A stretch of DNA of 6,348 nt, from positions 1 through 6,348 of the forward strand of contig CAYIRB010000063.1 of the NCBI GenBank assembly GCA_964365765.1, written 5' to 3'. The translations under genes and the position numbers were made by a program. Position 1 is the stretch's first letter, and each line of letters begins with the position of its first letter. Positions 6,084 to 6,348 of the stretch are shown piece after piece. Under the pieces are notes generated by a model. That model was not told where the DNA came from, ran no database searches, and worked only from the letters and a program-made list of their open reading frames with translations. The DNA comes from CALRGE01 sp964365765 (GTDB lineage Bacteria > Patescibacteriota > Gracilibacteria > UBA1369 > 2-02-FULL-48-14).

Positions 6084-6348
6084 AAATCGAGCTTAATACA
6101 CCGTTGACGAACTTGGAAGAGCTTTCGGTGCCAAATTCCTTTGCCATCTCAATGGCTTCATTTATAGCTACCAAGTCGGGCATTTTTTTGTCGAAGATCA
6201 ATTCGTAAATTCCAATCTGCAAAATCGCGCGGTCAATCGGGGCGATTTTTTCAAGCGGCCATTCGGGGGCGAATTTTTTGATGTAAGTAAGGATTTTTTT
6301 CCGATTTTTCAAAAGTTTCTCCAGCAATTGATATGCGAAGAGATTGTT
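6052..6348 (-). CDS. nusB: NusB, transcription antitermination factor (5'-truncated by window edge)
   Basis: NusB binds boxA RNA together with S10 (NusE) and promotes antitermination and proper folding of rRNA transcripts. Ninety-eight C-terminal residues are visible, and the frame remains open to the right edge (reading NNLFAYQ before the first possible TTG start at 6327). Roughly 40-50 N-terminal residues therefore lie outside the window. Diagnostic motifs, numbered from the first visible residue, are PIDRAIL (37-43, with Asp39-Arg40) followed by YEL, VAINEA (60-65), a conserved KEFG (70-73) and KFVNGVL (79-85). These are typical of stand-alone NusB, and the protein ends soon after at a TGA (6054-6052). 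No methyltransferase domain follows, so this is not RsmB. It overlaps rnc by 32 bases and probably shares its transcript. Pairing with rnc makes sense, because both act on the rRNA precursor. Confidence 0.95.
   Translation of the reverse strand, partial: NNLFAYQLLEKLLKNRKKILTYIKKFAPEWPLEKIAPIDRAILQIGIYELIFDKKMPDLVAINEAIEMAKEFGTESSSKFVNGVLSSIYEKHEKNKGA

Overview
The window is a compact stretch of bacterial chromosome carrying eight protein genes. Six are co-directional on the + strand: sufB (5' part outside the window), sufC, sufD, sufS, sufU and an RsmF-like 16S rRNA m5C methyltransferase gene. Two lie convergently on the - strand: nusB (5' part outside the window) followed by rnc, which encodes RNase III. 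I see no tRNA, rRNA, CRISPR array, insertion sequence, sizeable repeat, riboswitch or convincing terminator. No stretch longer than one base is non-coding.

Positions 1-4106 encode a SUF iron-sulfur cluster assembly machine. SufS (PLP cysteine desulfurase) removes sulfur from cysteine as a persulfide. SufU (zinc-dependent sulfurtransferase) is the expected acceptor, because no SufE is seen. The SufB-SufC-SufD complex (scaffold, ABC ATPase, scaffold partner) builds the cluster. The catalytic residues I can check are present in all five proteins. SufD is much shorter than usual: at 223 residues it keeps the C-terminal half of the family fold, including the Cys-x-His motif, and lacks the N-terminal domain.

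Positions 4090-6348 hold genes for making ribosomal RNA: an RsmF-type methyltransferase joined to the end of the suf run by a 17-base overlap, and the facing pair nusB (antitermination) and rnc (rRNA processing). The methyltransferase and RNase III genes meet tail to tail and share one TTAA, which supplies both stop codons.

TGA is used as a normal stop (sufC, sufD, nusB), so the code is standard and not the UGA=Gly code of Gracilibacteria. Base composition is moderate. Proteins are lysine-rich, genes overlap almost everywhere, Shine-Dalgarno motifs are mostly weak, and SufD is minimal. Together these suggest a small-genome uncultured bacterium. A Patescibacteria (CPR) lineage that retains SUF, such as Peregrinibacteria, is my best guess, but this is inference and has not been tested by phylogeny.

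I did not find a clearly novel system. The most notable points are the minimal SufD, the Asp-to-Asn change at a metal-binding position of RNase III, the shared stop codons where RNase III's own gene can be covered by antisense transcription, and the near-total absence of intergenic DNA.
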